Source of the DNA: Lunularia cruciata
Lineage: Eukaryota > Streptophyta > Marchantiopsida > Lunulariales > Lunulariaceae
DNA length: 64,000 bases
NCBI GenBank assembly: GCA_948567375.1
Contig: OX419760.1
Location: 3,224,001-3,288,000 of the forward strand
Direction: 5' to 3'
Part shown: positions 1-10,292 of the stretch, one piece after another
How the letters are laid out: every line of letters begins with the position of its first letter
Position numbering within the stretch: position 1 is the stretch's first letter
Translations under genes and position numbers: made by a program
Notes under the pieces: model-generated
What the model saw: only the letters and a program-made list of their open reading frames with translations
Database searches by the model: none
What the model was told of the DNA's origin: nothing

Positions 1-1545
1 CACTCGTTCGACAAACTTCCACTGACTGGAAAGCACCTGCATGCGACCGTGGCAGCCATGATCGTCTACTTCTACGTCCTTCCTCCCTCTAGCGTTAAGT
101 AATTTCAGTTCGGAGTTCAACACCCCAGTTCAATTTTGGAGTTTGTTACCAAAGAGTCCAGAACCCTAAACCCTGTACCCCGAGGATATCTTTGTTCGTT
201 CTAATCTGAATTGGCCAAGCATGAGTTCGTCACGGGGTTATATGATTAAGATGAGATCAGAGGAAAGTACGGTATTAAATTTCGTTTATGTGCTAACCAC
301 GGTCGCATATAATCCGGGGATTGCGATTCAGTTCCAAAGATGACGGAAATGGATCGATTGTACTCAATATTAACAGAAAAATTGAATAGATTTGTGATCT
401 ATACAATTTAAATCAAAGAAATCAAAATATATAAAGTTTTTCAAGTACCAGTCATTTATTTGAAATTTATTTATTTATCACATATCTTGTAGACAATAAA
501 AAGTTATCTACGAAATGTTTTCCAATTTTTTTTCCCTTCTGGAGTAACGAATTATAACCGCCTAATGCATAGGAAAAATTTCGAGAAATGAGAAAGAGGG
601 TGCTCGATTATGAGCATGATATTCGCATTGTGGTAGCCTTAACGAGGTAGAAATTGATTCGATTTGAAGGGAATTTAGATAACACACCATATAGAAATTA
701 GAAAACTTACGTAGGCGCTTGAAGTCGACGCTATTTATTTCTGACCTAATTTACGTATACTCTACTTTAATCTAGGAATAGATTCATGCAACAACTATTT
801 CCTCGAATAGAAACGCATTATGGTCGCTTCCTTCCAAAGAAACTACTCATAAACCTGAATATTTTTCTAACCCAGAACTCTTATTCCCAAACTTCTTCTC
901 GATAGTAATATTTACAGAAGCAAAGAGAATGGGAAGATCCCATCATGTTATAAGAAATATCCAAAGGTGGCAAAACAAGACTAAGCCTCAAACTCTAGGA
1001 CGTTTACTTTAATGCAAGCATGGTCAATAGGAGAAAGAGTGATTACTGAACATATGAAACTTACCCGCTTGTAATATATAGGGTATGCATAGAGGATACC
1101 GAGTATGGAAGATCATCCCAAACCATTGAAAAATAAAATCTAAGACGTAAGATGAAGTGAACTCCAATAGTGCGGCTGTTAAAATATATTCTCTAAGACT
1201 TAAGATATCGGACATATAAAAATTGAATGATTTTAATATTCAAAAATGCATCACCTAGAATGATTTTTTGTTGTGTGATTGTATTAGCCAATGCTTTCTT
1301 TTGAATAAAAAAATTTCAATAATCTCAAACTACATAAAATGAGGAGAGTCCACATAATATTTCTATAGTAATTACTAAAAAAATATGTAAACCTTTCTCT
1401 CAAGTATTGGATTTCAAAGCTTGAGATATAAAATTGTGACCTGATTATGTACCCTTTTTATATAGGGAAGTTGACTATTGCCGTTCAGCTTGCCACCCAC
1501 CTAGGAAGGATAAGCACCCTTCTCAAACTACACCCCATATAGAAT

Positions 1546-1868
1546 CGTTACAAGTAATTATAACATCCATTATAATCTAACCATCTTGAACTATACACAA
1601 GTTAATTCTAACTCATATCACTTATAATATATATTGACTGTTCTTCCACATGAAGTATCCCCTTTCAAATATTATTGTGAAACTCACATTTCTAAGAATA
1701 TTTGGTATAATTATTCTTCATACATCATTATAACATTCACGACTATAATTTGATAATCGTGGACTATATACGAGTTAACTCTAACTCATGTCATGTATAA
1801 TATATTAACTTTTCTTCCACATGAAGTATCCATTTCACATACTATTATAAAACTCACATTTTTAATGA
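1546..1868. repeat. Two-copy diverged direct repeat, about 175-bp period
   Basis: The stretch containing 'cttccacatgaagtatcc' followed by 'actcacattt' occurs twice, about 175 bp apart. Both copies are preceded by a related 'gttaactctaactcat' segment. The copies are visibly diverged. No coding content is seen. Confidence 0.7.
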
Positions 1869-2960
1869 TAGATCCATGAACCATTGTTTCATATTGACAA
1901 GTGAATGACAAAACTATACCCAGTAAACCCAAACTAATACCTCATCATCTTATCGTTCTAGAAAAGAAGTTAATATGAAGCAAAATGCCCTTCCGAATTG
2001 AAGTTCTCTATCAAAGCACAGATAACTTTGTCCCAGAAATACCTATCAAATTAAAGATGTTGATGCACGTACTCCACTCGCAATACTTGGTGCTCCACGG
2101 TTCCCAATACAATCCAAACGTCTGATTTACTCTGTAGACAATTGCCTAAACCTTACACTTTGCAAACAATAGAACGCAGAAAATAATAGTTAATACGCTT
2201 CGGAAATGATCACACAAGGTACGAATATGAATGCAGCGCTTAAAGGAGTCATTTAGCAAAACATGTCGGTTGTGAATCGTCATTTCCACCGGTCATTCCA
2301 ACTTCGGAGACAGCACAAGGAATATGGATAGGAGGTGACCGGGCAACCGGCAAGCTTAGAGGGCAACCGGAACTTCTCTAGTTGCAGAACTATAGGAGTA
2401 TGAGTTTGAGACAAGGTTTTCTTATAGAGCGGACCTAAACGCTTGTTCACTTCACCGCTCAAATCTTCCCCCCACTGGGCATCGGTTTTGCCATCTAAAT
2501 CATGGAGAAGGGCATTCACCACCATTTTATCACTAGCGGATCCAACACTTGGGTCGCAAGAATGGATGGATGTCGTCAGTTTCCTTTGTGGAACATCCAT
2601 AACTACCATGTTGGGAGAATATTTCAACTAAGGTTGCAAGTATACACAAACTTTATGTTCCGTAGCTATGATGCAACTAGTAAGTAAAAGAACATAGCTT
2701 GACGAGCTTGGAAGGAAAAATGGCAAGATGTAATCGACACCAAGGTAAATGAGCATACAAAAACAGATCGTACGAAACGCGAATTTTGTACTCTTTGATT
2801 TGACTCATGCATTTGAAGTGTGATAGTAAGAAGATAAAATAGTACATTTCCCTGGAAAAGAAAGAGTACAAAAGTGCAGAGAAGTGCAGATGGAGAATCC
2901 TAGCTTGAGGCCCAAGCCAAAAGGGCAGGAAAGTCAAAGAGAATCAATAGTCCAAGTACT

Positions 2961-3012
2961 ACATGGAAAAATAAACAAAATATTATACATGGAAAAATAA
3001 ACAAAATATTAT
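2961..3012. repeat. Perfect 26-bp tandem duplication
   Basis: A 26-bp unit starting 'acatggaaaaataaac' is present twice head to tail without mismatch. This is a simple recent duplication with no associated gene. Confidence 0.9.
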
Positions 3013-3534
3013 ACTTCTGAACTGATTGATATAGATACTCCAAAGATAAGTATAGTAGATGGGAAGGGAGGGGCCTACACTTGTCAGGAGCTCCTATGAC
3101 CAATGTTTGTTGATGAAAATCCAATGTTTGTGATTGCTATAAGGTGATGGATATCCGTTGGTGAACGTAAGAGGTGAGCATGGCCAACGAGATAGCTAGT
3201 ATTCTTCTTTTTTGGAGGGAGCTCTGTGCTGCATGACAAAGAAGACCGTCAAAGTGGTAATGGAAATGGCCAAAATCTTCACCACCAATGGGACAAAGGT
3301 ATAAGAGGCGAGTAGTGGTGTGTAGTGGTACTTCTTCTTCCTAGAGGCAATGGTTGTTGAAACTCTTGCTTGTGTGCCAGCTCTAACCAAGGACTTTGGT
3401 TGGAGTGGGTTCAACAACCACATCAAATAGGCCTTCCACCATCCATGAATGAGACTATATCTACCCTCTCCCTCCGAGGATGAGGTCTTGGTAGGTCCAA
3501 CCACCGCTTAATTTGAACGTGCAAACAAATAGAT

Positions 3535-3980
3535 TATCAAGACATTTGTAGTACCGAAGCTAGTTTGCTTGGACACTAGAGTGTTAGTATTGGTAGTTAT
3601 TTTGGTTATTGTTGCTCATAGAATACTTGTTGGTGGTAGTATTTCATGTTAGGGCTATTGATCACATGGTGGGACCTACTATTACTTGCACCGTTTGCAC
3701 ACAATTGGATATCTTGTTAGCGATGCTATTAGGGCTAGAAACCTAAGTCAAGCAACGGGGTATACTTTTGAAGTGCAATTCTAGAGAGCTCACTTCTATG
3801 ATGTTGAGCCTTCAAGTTCTTGGCTATGGTGGATAGAGGCCGGCGAGCATCACTTGGAGTCTCTTAGCTAGAGTGGGTGTGGCTTGATTATAATTTATGG
3901 CAGATTGTTGGTAGGTTATTGAGTGAAGATCAAGTACAAATTGATTTGAGTGTGATTCAAGTGGAAAAATGAATTGATTA
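3535..3980 (+). repeat. 5' LTR of element A
   Basis: This 446-bp segment matches the LTR family found at 4394-4843, 13734-14183, 19382-19828, 25626-26073, 39368-39814 and 62336-62791. All copies are 446-456 bp. It runs in plus orientation and is followed by the family's 5' leader. Its start reads tatc where other copies read tgtc, consistent with a G-to-A change. The 4 bp to its left (agat, 3531-3534) match ggat at 39921-39924, to the right of the 3' end of A, except for one transition. Confidence 0.8.
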
Positions 3981-4287
3981 TGTCAAAGAAGTGAGAGTCA
4001 AGGAGAAATTGGGTGCAAGAACTAAGGGCATTGGTGGTATCTCCAGGCCTTGTTGATCATTGGTACATTTGATTGTGGTCTTAGATTTCCTCAAGAGTGA
4101 TTGTATGCAAAATCCCTATTTAAGTTGATGTAGACTTGGCAGACAGTTTGCGGAAGCACTGGCCAAATTGTTGAAAATTGAGTCAATTTAAGAGGGTGGG
4201 TGTTTGATTTTAGCCCAAGGAGGTGAAATTTGGTGCAAATTGAACCCAAAGTGAAAAAATGGAGATGGATTTAGAACACATCTCCTT
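3981..4287 (+). mobile_element. Element A, first fragment (5' leader)
   Basis: The non-coding leader after the LTR is alignable with the leaders of copy D (19829 onward), copy E (26074-26270) and the 62-kb copy (62792-63058). It stops abruptly at 4287, where the minus-strand element B begins. Related leader sequence resumes at 14184, so A appears split by B. The two leader pieces overlap slightly in homology, so the junction may also carry a small duplication. Confidence 0.7.
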
Positions 4288-4393
4288 TGTCGTGCATATA
4301 TACATTGCTACACAACATACATCGCTGTCAACATCATACACTATAGAAGCACAACTCACACATAAGTCATGCATAGACTCTAAAGTGCCACAA
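4288..4393 (-). repeat. Terminal 106-bp repeat of element B, outside the 3' LTR
   Basis: Near-identical to 4846-4951. On the minus strand it begins TTGTGGCACTTTAG and ends CACGACA. The same arrangement (repeat, LTR, repeat) is seen in element A at 39260-39367 and 39815-39920. It is absent next to every 5' LTR in the window. Confidence 0.85.
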
Positions 4394-4843
4394 TAATCAG
4401 ATTGCTTAACACTCTCAACTTAACTCAACTCAGATCAGTATTTGATCTATCACTCTATAAACTGCCAACAACTGGGCACTGATTACAGTCAAGCCACACC
4501 CACTCAAGCATAGAGAATCCAAGTGACGCTCGCCAGCCTCTGTCCACCATAGGCAGGAACTCAAAGGCTCAACATCAGAGAAGTGAGCTCTCTAGAGCTC
4601 ACTTCAAAAATATACCCTCCTGGACTCGAGCTAGCACTGGAACTCTAACGGTCCCGCTGACGGCACACTCAATGGTGCAAACGGTGCAAAGTGATGGTGG
4701 GCCCCACCGTGAAGTCAGTACCCCGAACACCAAATCAGACTGTCGGAAAGTAGTCCCTGAGAAATTACTAGAATAACTCTAACTACTATCACTGGAACTC
4801 CAATGTCAGAGCAGCTAGATGCGGAACTACAAATGGCGTGACA
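4394..4843 (-). repeat. 3' LTR of element B
   Basis: 450 bp, the same length as the 5' LTR at 13734-14183 and only slightly diverged from it. On the minus strand it starts TGTCACGCC and ends CTGATTA. That end lacks the usual CA terminus. The canonical TG...CA pairing is restored only if the outer 106-bp repeat is counted. Confidence 0.88.
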
Positions 4844-4845
4844 GC

Positions 4846-4951
4846 TGTCGTGCGTATATACATCGCTACACAACATACATCGCTGTCAACATCATACACT
4901 ATAGAAGCACAACTCACACATAAGTGATGCATAGACTCTAAAGTGCCACAA
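4846..4951 (-). repeat. Internal 106-bp repeat between polypurine tract and 3' LTR
   Basis: Near-identical to 4288-4393. It lies immediately 3' of the polypurine tract on the minus strand, where the 3' LTR would normally begin. Confidence 0.85.
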
Positions 4952-4965
4952 TCGCCCCCCTAGCT
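4952..4965 (-). promoter_or_regulatory. Polypurine tract of element B
   Basis: On the minus strand the sequence GCTAGGGGGGCGAT precedes the 106-bp repeat. A G-run just upstream of the 3' terminal repeat is the expected plus-strand primer of LTR elements. In element A the equivalent purine stretch is gagggagagggaggc, ending near 39258. Confidence 0.65.
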
Positions 4966-5120
4966 GGCGGTTAGGTCCCTCTAACTCCAGATAGCCATCT
5001 ATTCTAAGTATATGGTATACCCTCTAATGGGCAAAGATCAGGAGGCCGGGGTGCTATGGAGCCCCATCGTTAGTCGCCTGTCTGCAATCTATACCATATA
5101 AAGAATGAACTAGCTATAGA

Positions 5121-5439
5121 TCAAGTACATCTAGGACATTACCACTGTCCCTGAGGAACCACCGTGAGGGGAGGAGTCATACATGCCATATGCCATCCTC
5201 TCAAACAGCTATCACACACTAACATAGTAGCAGCTCCACCAGAAGAGCTACATAACATACACCTCAAGCCTACACGTACAAGTGCCAAGCTTGGGTCCAT
5301 AGTACCATCAATGTTTGGGAGGTGGTATGGCGCACAATTGCACACATGATCCTTCCAAACAACACCCTCACGTCCTTCTAACACAAGGACTCCAGATGGC
5401 AAAACCTCACGCACTCTCAAGATAGTGCGGCCTGTAGAA
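5121..5439 (-). pseudogene. Pol C-terminus of element B with PHD finger
   Basis: The minus-strand frame from 5420 encodes an integrase tail (a segment reading RVREVLPSGVLVLEG) followed by a cysteine-rich module. Cysteines pair as CMLC and CDSC, then HMAC with His and Cys, then CPRC. The spacing is C-x2-C-x11-C-x2-C-x4-H-x2-C-x14-C-x2-C. That is the C4HC3 pattern of PHD fingers, with the conserved Trp two residues before the last Cys pair. A TAA codon at 5139-5141 sits between that Trp and the last pair, and the natural stop follows at 5121-5123. PHD fingers in other proteins commonly read histone H3 tails. The same module is in element A at about 38930-39060. A chromatin-targeting role is inference. 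Confidence 0.8.
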
Positions 5440-6750
5440 ACATCAAGTGTCGTCGGTGCTGTCTGCTGTAGATATACATAGTTGCTTGGATGAAATCGAC
5501 GGATTGAGGGTCTATAACCTCCTCCTCAAATGGTAGCATAGTGTAAAGTATCTCTATGCTGAGTAATCACCAAGTTCTCAAAGGCCATCGGCATTACTCT
5601 CTGAAAGATCTCTGCCCACTGAGAACATGCGCTCATCCATACATCGGGGTCATCCAAGTCCAAAACTACAGTAGCATCTCAACGAATGGCTGCAGGTAAA
5701 TCTGGATCTCGTCCATAGAGTAGAAAGTATGGAGAGAAGGATGCTAAGGAGGCTTGCTGGCTGAACCGATAGCCCATGGCCAACCAAGGTAACTAGAGAT
5801 CCCAATCTCCCAAGTGGCCTCTCTACAACTCATACTTTAGCAATCCTCTCTTCACCATCTGAACCACTCTCTTTGCTAAGCCATCTGCCTCAAGGTGATC
5901 TCGGGATGTAGTACGATGATCAATCAAAGCCTTGTCACACAAGACTTGAAACTCTCCCAAGAACTCTGTACCCTGATCAGTCAAAACCTCAGCTGGTGCA
6001 CCAAAATGACTAAGAACTTGATCCAGGAACGAGTAAGCTGTCCCTTCACTAGACTTGTCAGGAAGTGCCACCAACTCAATCCACTTGGAGAAGTGCTCCA
6101 CCATCACCAAAACATACCAATGATGTCTCATAGTCAGCGGTAATGGTCCGGCAAAGTTCAAACTCCAACGGTAACCCAATCCCATGATAGGTAATGGGTG
6201 TAATTGTGGCGTAGGAGCATTGAATGATGCTCTAACTCGGTCACAAACCACGCATCTGGCAACAAACTGCTGCACCTCGGTCTGCATACCGCGCCACCAA
6301 TAATGACTCTGAAGTAAGCTATATGTACGCTTTACTCCAAAATGTCCTAGCTCCTCATGAGCATGACGGACCAACTGTGGTCTTTGTGATGGAAGTGGTA
6401 CTACTCGCATTCTACCATCCTCCCATACACGCAAAAGGTGTCTACCTTCCAATCTGAACCGTTTGGCTCGCTGAAGAACACGATCTCTCTCCTTGGCCCC
6501 AACTGTGCCACCCACAACACCAGTGCAAAGATAGTCCATCACTAAGACATCATCATGAATGTCTCGCTGAACTGTACCAATATCTTCACTCTCTGGATCT
6601 GTGACCTCAATAACTCCTCCTGTATGCGTTGAGAGAGATACCACCAAAGTCTCTGCAAATATACACAAAAAGGCCGATGCATGCCAACATGGCACCATCT
6701 CCTCATCTGTCTCACCATGCCAACGTGCTCCGGTCTGATCCTGCTGGCTG
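5440..6750 (-). pseudogene. Integrase of element B
   Basis: The main open stretch is on the minus strand from 6884 to 5823. The N-terminal zinc-binding HHCC region is visible as HEELGHFG followed by CVVCDRV. The core shows WSLNFAGPL, then VLTDQGTEFLGEF (second catalytic Asp), then LEADGLAKRVVQ (the Glu). Copy A keeps Asp at the first site (WSLDFVGPL), so B's Asn there is a G-to-A change predicted to inactivate catalysis. The C-terminal part continues in broken frames to the PHD region. The module would insert the cDNA into chromatin. Confidence 0.88.
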
Positions 6751-7381
6751 GGACATGGGTTTCTACTCAACCCATCTGCATCACGGTTCACCACTCCAGA
6801 TCTGTGAACAACTGTGAAATCATACTCTTGTAAAATCAAAGCCCATCGTGCAAGCTTCCCTGAAAGCTTGTCGGACTCCATCAACCACTTCAGCGGCTAT
6901 TGATCAGTGATGAGAGTGAAGGGGTTTTGATGTTACCAAATAGGTAACATCGGAAATGTGCTATTGCCCAAACTGCTGCCAAGCACTCTCCCTCATATGA
7001 ACTATACTTTGCTTCCGCTGAATTGTTGGAGCGACTAGCATAGGCCACCACAAACTCCTTCTCCTCATCATCATGCTGGGTGAGCACCGCTCCTAGCCCC
7101 AACATACTCCAATCAGTGTGAACCTGAAATGGTTGTCCCTTGATCGGTCTCCTCAAAATAGGAGCAGATGTCAACCTCTCCTTGAGCTCTACAAAAGCTC
7201 TCTCCTGCTCATCTCCCCAACACCACTCCTGTGTAAGCTTGGTCAACTTTTTCAAGGCCTTGGCAATGGCACTAAATCCTCTAACATAGCGGCGATAGAA
7301 GTTCGCCAACCCAAGGAATGCTCGCACTCTGCTCACATCCGTAGGCCGAGGAATATGTGCAATAGCCTCCACCTTGGTCAA
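6751..7381 (-). pseudogene. RT connection and RNase H of element B
   Basis: The minus-strand frame begins with the RT thumb/connection (VRAFLGLANFYRRYVRGFS) and continues into RNase H. RNase H features are FQVHTDWSMLGLGAVL (first acidic site), YSSYEGECLAAVWAI (the Glu) and, after a frame change near 6890, VVNRDADGLSR (the last acidic site). RNase H degrades the RNA of the RNA:DNA hybrid. One frameshift separates it from the integrase frame. Confidence 0.88.
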
Positions 7382-8576
7382 ACAACAAGTCCTCCGGGGT
7401 AGATAGTGTGACCCAAATACTCAACCTGCTAGTGGAAGAACCTACACTTCCCAGGATGTAGTTTGAGTCCATGAGATCTCAACCTCTCAAACACCTCCAA
7501 CAATTGTCTCTCATGCTCCTCCACAGTAGTGTTATAAACCAAAATGTCATCAATATAGCACCGAGCAAAATCCAATCCAGCTAGGATCCTATCCATGACC
7601 CTCTAGAACTCAGCAGGAGCGTTCTTCAACCCAAATGGTAAGAACTTCCACTGATATAACACATTCTTGCCGTGAGGATCAATAGCCTAAAATGTTGTCT
7701 TGGACTTATCCTCCTCCCTAATCGGCAACTGATGATATCCCACTCAAAGATCCAAAGTACTGAAGACCTTTGCATGCCCAATTGCATCAAAAATCTCCTC
7801 CGGTGTAGGCATGGCATACCGATCAGCCCTGGTCTGTCGGTTGATAGGACGGTAATCTCCACACATCCGCCTATCTGTATAGTTGTCATGCATATCCTTC
7901 TTGGCTGGCATCACTATCGCTGATGCATACTCTCCATGTGAAATCTCCACCAAACCAGCCTCAAAAAGGTCACTACTCCGGCTCTGAATCAATATCCTCT
8001 CCATATCACTATATCGATAAGGATGTCGGAAAACTGGTGTGTCGCTAGTCAGCTCAATCCGTATACATGGTCCCTTCAAAGCACCCAAATCCTTCATACT
8101 AAAGGCAAAACAACTCGTGTGACTCCTCAAGAACTTCCAAACCCTCCGTCTTTCCTCTCCAGTAAGCTTGGGTCCAAGATCTGGCTCCCAAGTATCCTCT
8201 ATAACTGTAGTAGGAGTGGAAGACGTACTGACTGGCTGCTACACTGGGCCCTTGGGAGCAATAGTGTCATGCTTCCGACCACTAGAGGTCCTAACCTCTG
8301 TGTGAAAAACTCCCTCCACTCTGGCTGCAAGCTCCACACGTCCTCTAGCTGCATCCCATGTGGACCAAGGGTGTAATCCAAGTAGCCCATGCTCACCTGG
8401 ATGGACTCCAAGTAGACCACTCTCCCTAGTAGCTACTGGATGTGTCTCAAGAATACCTTGTCCACTCGGTCCATCACCCCTAGCATGTGCTTGAATCGTC
8501 TTGATAGGCACAAGGCTCACAAGTGTCCGAGTGGTGATGCCTATCAAGCGCATCCTACGTTGCTCTGCCAAGCCAA
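7382..8576 (-). pseudogene. Linker and reverse transcriptase of element B
   Basis: After the methyltransferase, a linker holds a short repeated motif (GLLGVHP, then GLLGLHP near 8400). RT follows. The fingers read VEISHGEYASAIVMPAKKD and CGDYRPINRQT; the palm has FSTLDL. The catalytic box is CYIDDILVY, encoded near 7545-7570. The flanking primer-grip region reads EYLGHTIYPG. These are Ty3/Gypsy RT landmarks. The frame is broken by stops near 8240 and after FSTLDL, and by later frameshifts. Confidence 0.88.
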
Positions 8577-9573
8577 GGCTCACAATCCAGGTCAAACAGT
8601 TCAGGTCCATAGCCTGACCTAACACCTGACGCCTAGATGCCTCTGACACTACTGGAACAGCGGTAATACCGGTGCAAAAACCCATCACCTGCTCTCTCTC
8701 ATCAGCATTGGGTTCCACCAATTGTTGTAACTGTGAGTCCCAAACAAGTCCAGGTCCTCCCTCTCAAAAAGCATGAGAGCCTGGGAAACTCATGAGTGTG
8801 GGAAATGCAGCTCTAGGCTGTCCAACTAGGTTCACCACTGCCATAGGTGACCTATCAGCCACTACCACTATCTGAGACTAACGTCCAGCATCCAAGATAT
8901 CATCAACAAGAATGTGGTCTAGTCGATGAATCCCATCATAACTACGCTTTAGAACCTCTCTGGGTAAGAAGTTCATCCACCAAAGATGAAGACGATGAGC
9001 CCGTGATCCCACTCTGGCTGCATCTAAAAATACAGCAGGTCCCATCCAAGAATGGACCTGATGTGTACTCGCCACCACTCTAGTGCAAGAATCACCCATC
9101 AAAGGAACGTTCTCCAAAAGATAAGCTGGAGAAACAAACTGATGAACCTGGAGATGTCGTAGTATCCGTAACATCTCCCAAAACACACCAGAATGAGGAT
9201 CCTAAAGACCCAAACCGCGGCCCGCACGTGTATATCCCTAACATGGCCATCCATAAATCACCAAGTGAATAGGCCCATATCTCTCTAGGTCATGCGCCCC
9301 CAGTAAGGAAATGTCTCATGGTAAGGCCTTCTGGTAACCTCTGACTGCTGACATCGGTAATAACTCCGGATACCGATAGGCCAAGTGTGCCACATGATGT
9401 AGAGAGACTCGCCTAGTAGTCTCATCTCTCTTTACATACAAGTACCTCTGTACTCGAATACCCGCCTGTAACACCGCAGCTAGTCCGGTGCTGATCCCAC
9501 CAAACAACTCCAATCGGCATATCCCCTCTATTGGATACTGCCAAGCAATGAGTGTGGTATCCAGAGGTGTCAA
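8577..9573 (-). pseudogene. Cytosine-5 DNA methyltransferase domain inside retrotransposon B
   Basis: A domain of about 330 codons in one minus-strand frame carries ordered C5-methyltransferase motifs. Motif I is LELFGGISTGLA near 9510 (SAM binding). Motif IV is GWPC, with the catalytic Cys codon at 9241-9243. Motif VI is LLENV at 9120-9106. Motif VIII is SRAHRLHLWW near 9003. Motif IX is EREQVMGF at 8700-8677. Motif X is LGQAMDLNCLTW near 8622. Five in-frame stops (near 9316, 9238, 9202, 8878 and 8764) inactivate it. They read as Q or R codons changed by C-to-T. It lies between protease and RT in the same frame as the RT start. Copy A holds a more decayed version at 17600-18918. DNA C5 methylation is the expected chemistry; which host methyltransferase family it came from is unresolved. 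Confidence 0.88.
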
Positions 9574-10292
9574 AGCAATCGCCTCTAGAGGCTCATCCTC
9601 ACACTCATCTCCTGATGGTAAGAAGGCTCCATTCCAAGCCTATTGCACCAACTGATCTGCATGCTGCTGCAATGCCTCCTCTGAACTCCACAATGGAACA
9701 TCTAAGGTGGATGGAACAATCCCACTCGTACTCCAAAGCCGAGTGATCTCCTCTGGTACTAGAGTATCCTCTGCATAGGCATTCCCCTCCAACAAGTCAC
9801 CAGGCCAAGTGACTGCACCGCTGAAAGCTAAAACTGATGCTGCCATGGTCCCGGACTGTAGTGAGCCAAGACTGCCACTATTGAAGCGTACTGGTAGGCG
9901 ACATACCCGTCCCTCACCAGACTGCCAACCAGGTCTATAAGAGGATGTCTCCTCCCAATAGTCAACGCTAAAACCCATAGGGTATAACACTGCTCTCCCA
10001 CCTAGCACATCATATGACTCAGCTATCGTCGCAATAGCCTGAGCTCTCACCACCGAGCTATCAGTTGGATGACCAAGCTGAACCTGGACAACAAGCTCTC
10101 CACGTGTGATGGACTATGTCGGACCACCACCAAGAGATGTCTGGATCTGAAATGGACACCTCTCCACATCGGTCTTCTGTAACTCCAGACCGACAACTAC
10201 AGCCTTCCCCAACATAAGGGGCTGCGCACCAAAGTCTAACAAGACTCTCTATGGTGTATAGACCTTCCTTGCACCAAACAAAAAATCCCCCT
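9574..10292 (-). pseudogene. Aspartic protease region of element B
   Basis: The minus strand encodes RVLLDFGAQPLML, with the Asp codon at 10234-10236. This is a retropepsin-like active-site context, though Phe stands where Ser or Thr is usual. A frame then runs from 10053 to 9640 and continues past a TAG toward the methyltransferase. In element A, gag and this site can be read in one frame; B differs there by a 7-bp deletion and a stop, so the ancestral gag-pol was probably one polyprotein. The retropepsin would mature that polyprotein. Confidence 0.65.

Larger units (their letters stand above)
1..3534. other. AT-rich intergenic sequence, no gene recognised
   Basis: No reading frame here resembles a known family. 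The longest, on the minus strand at 2280-2627, has no recognisable domain, signal peptide or neighbour that supports it. The stretch holds two short local duplications, listed separately. Its right end abuts the first LTR of element A. Confidence 0.5.

Noticed and set aside
2280..2627. 115-codon minus-strand ORF as a gene
   Set aside because: No domain, homologous copy or gene signals. Overlapping ORFs on the other strand are equally long for their size.
5164..5349. Plus-strand ORFs opposite element B (many between 5.1 and 12.6 kb)
   Set aside because: They are antisense shadows of the minus-strand gag-pol sequence.
8577..9573. Methyltransferase as a host chromosomal gene into which a retrotransposon inserted
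   Set aside because: It lies between protease and RT of a continuous element and is found at the same place in element A.
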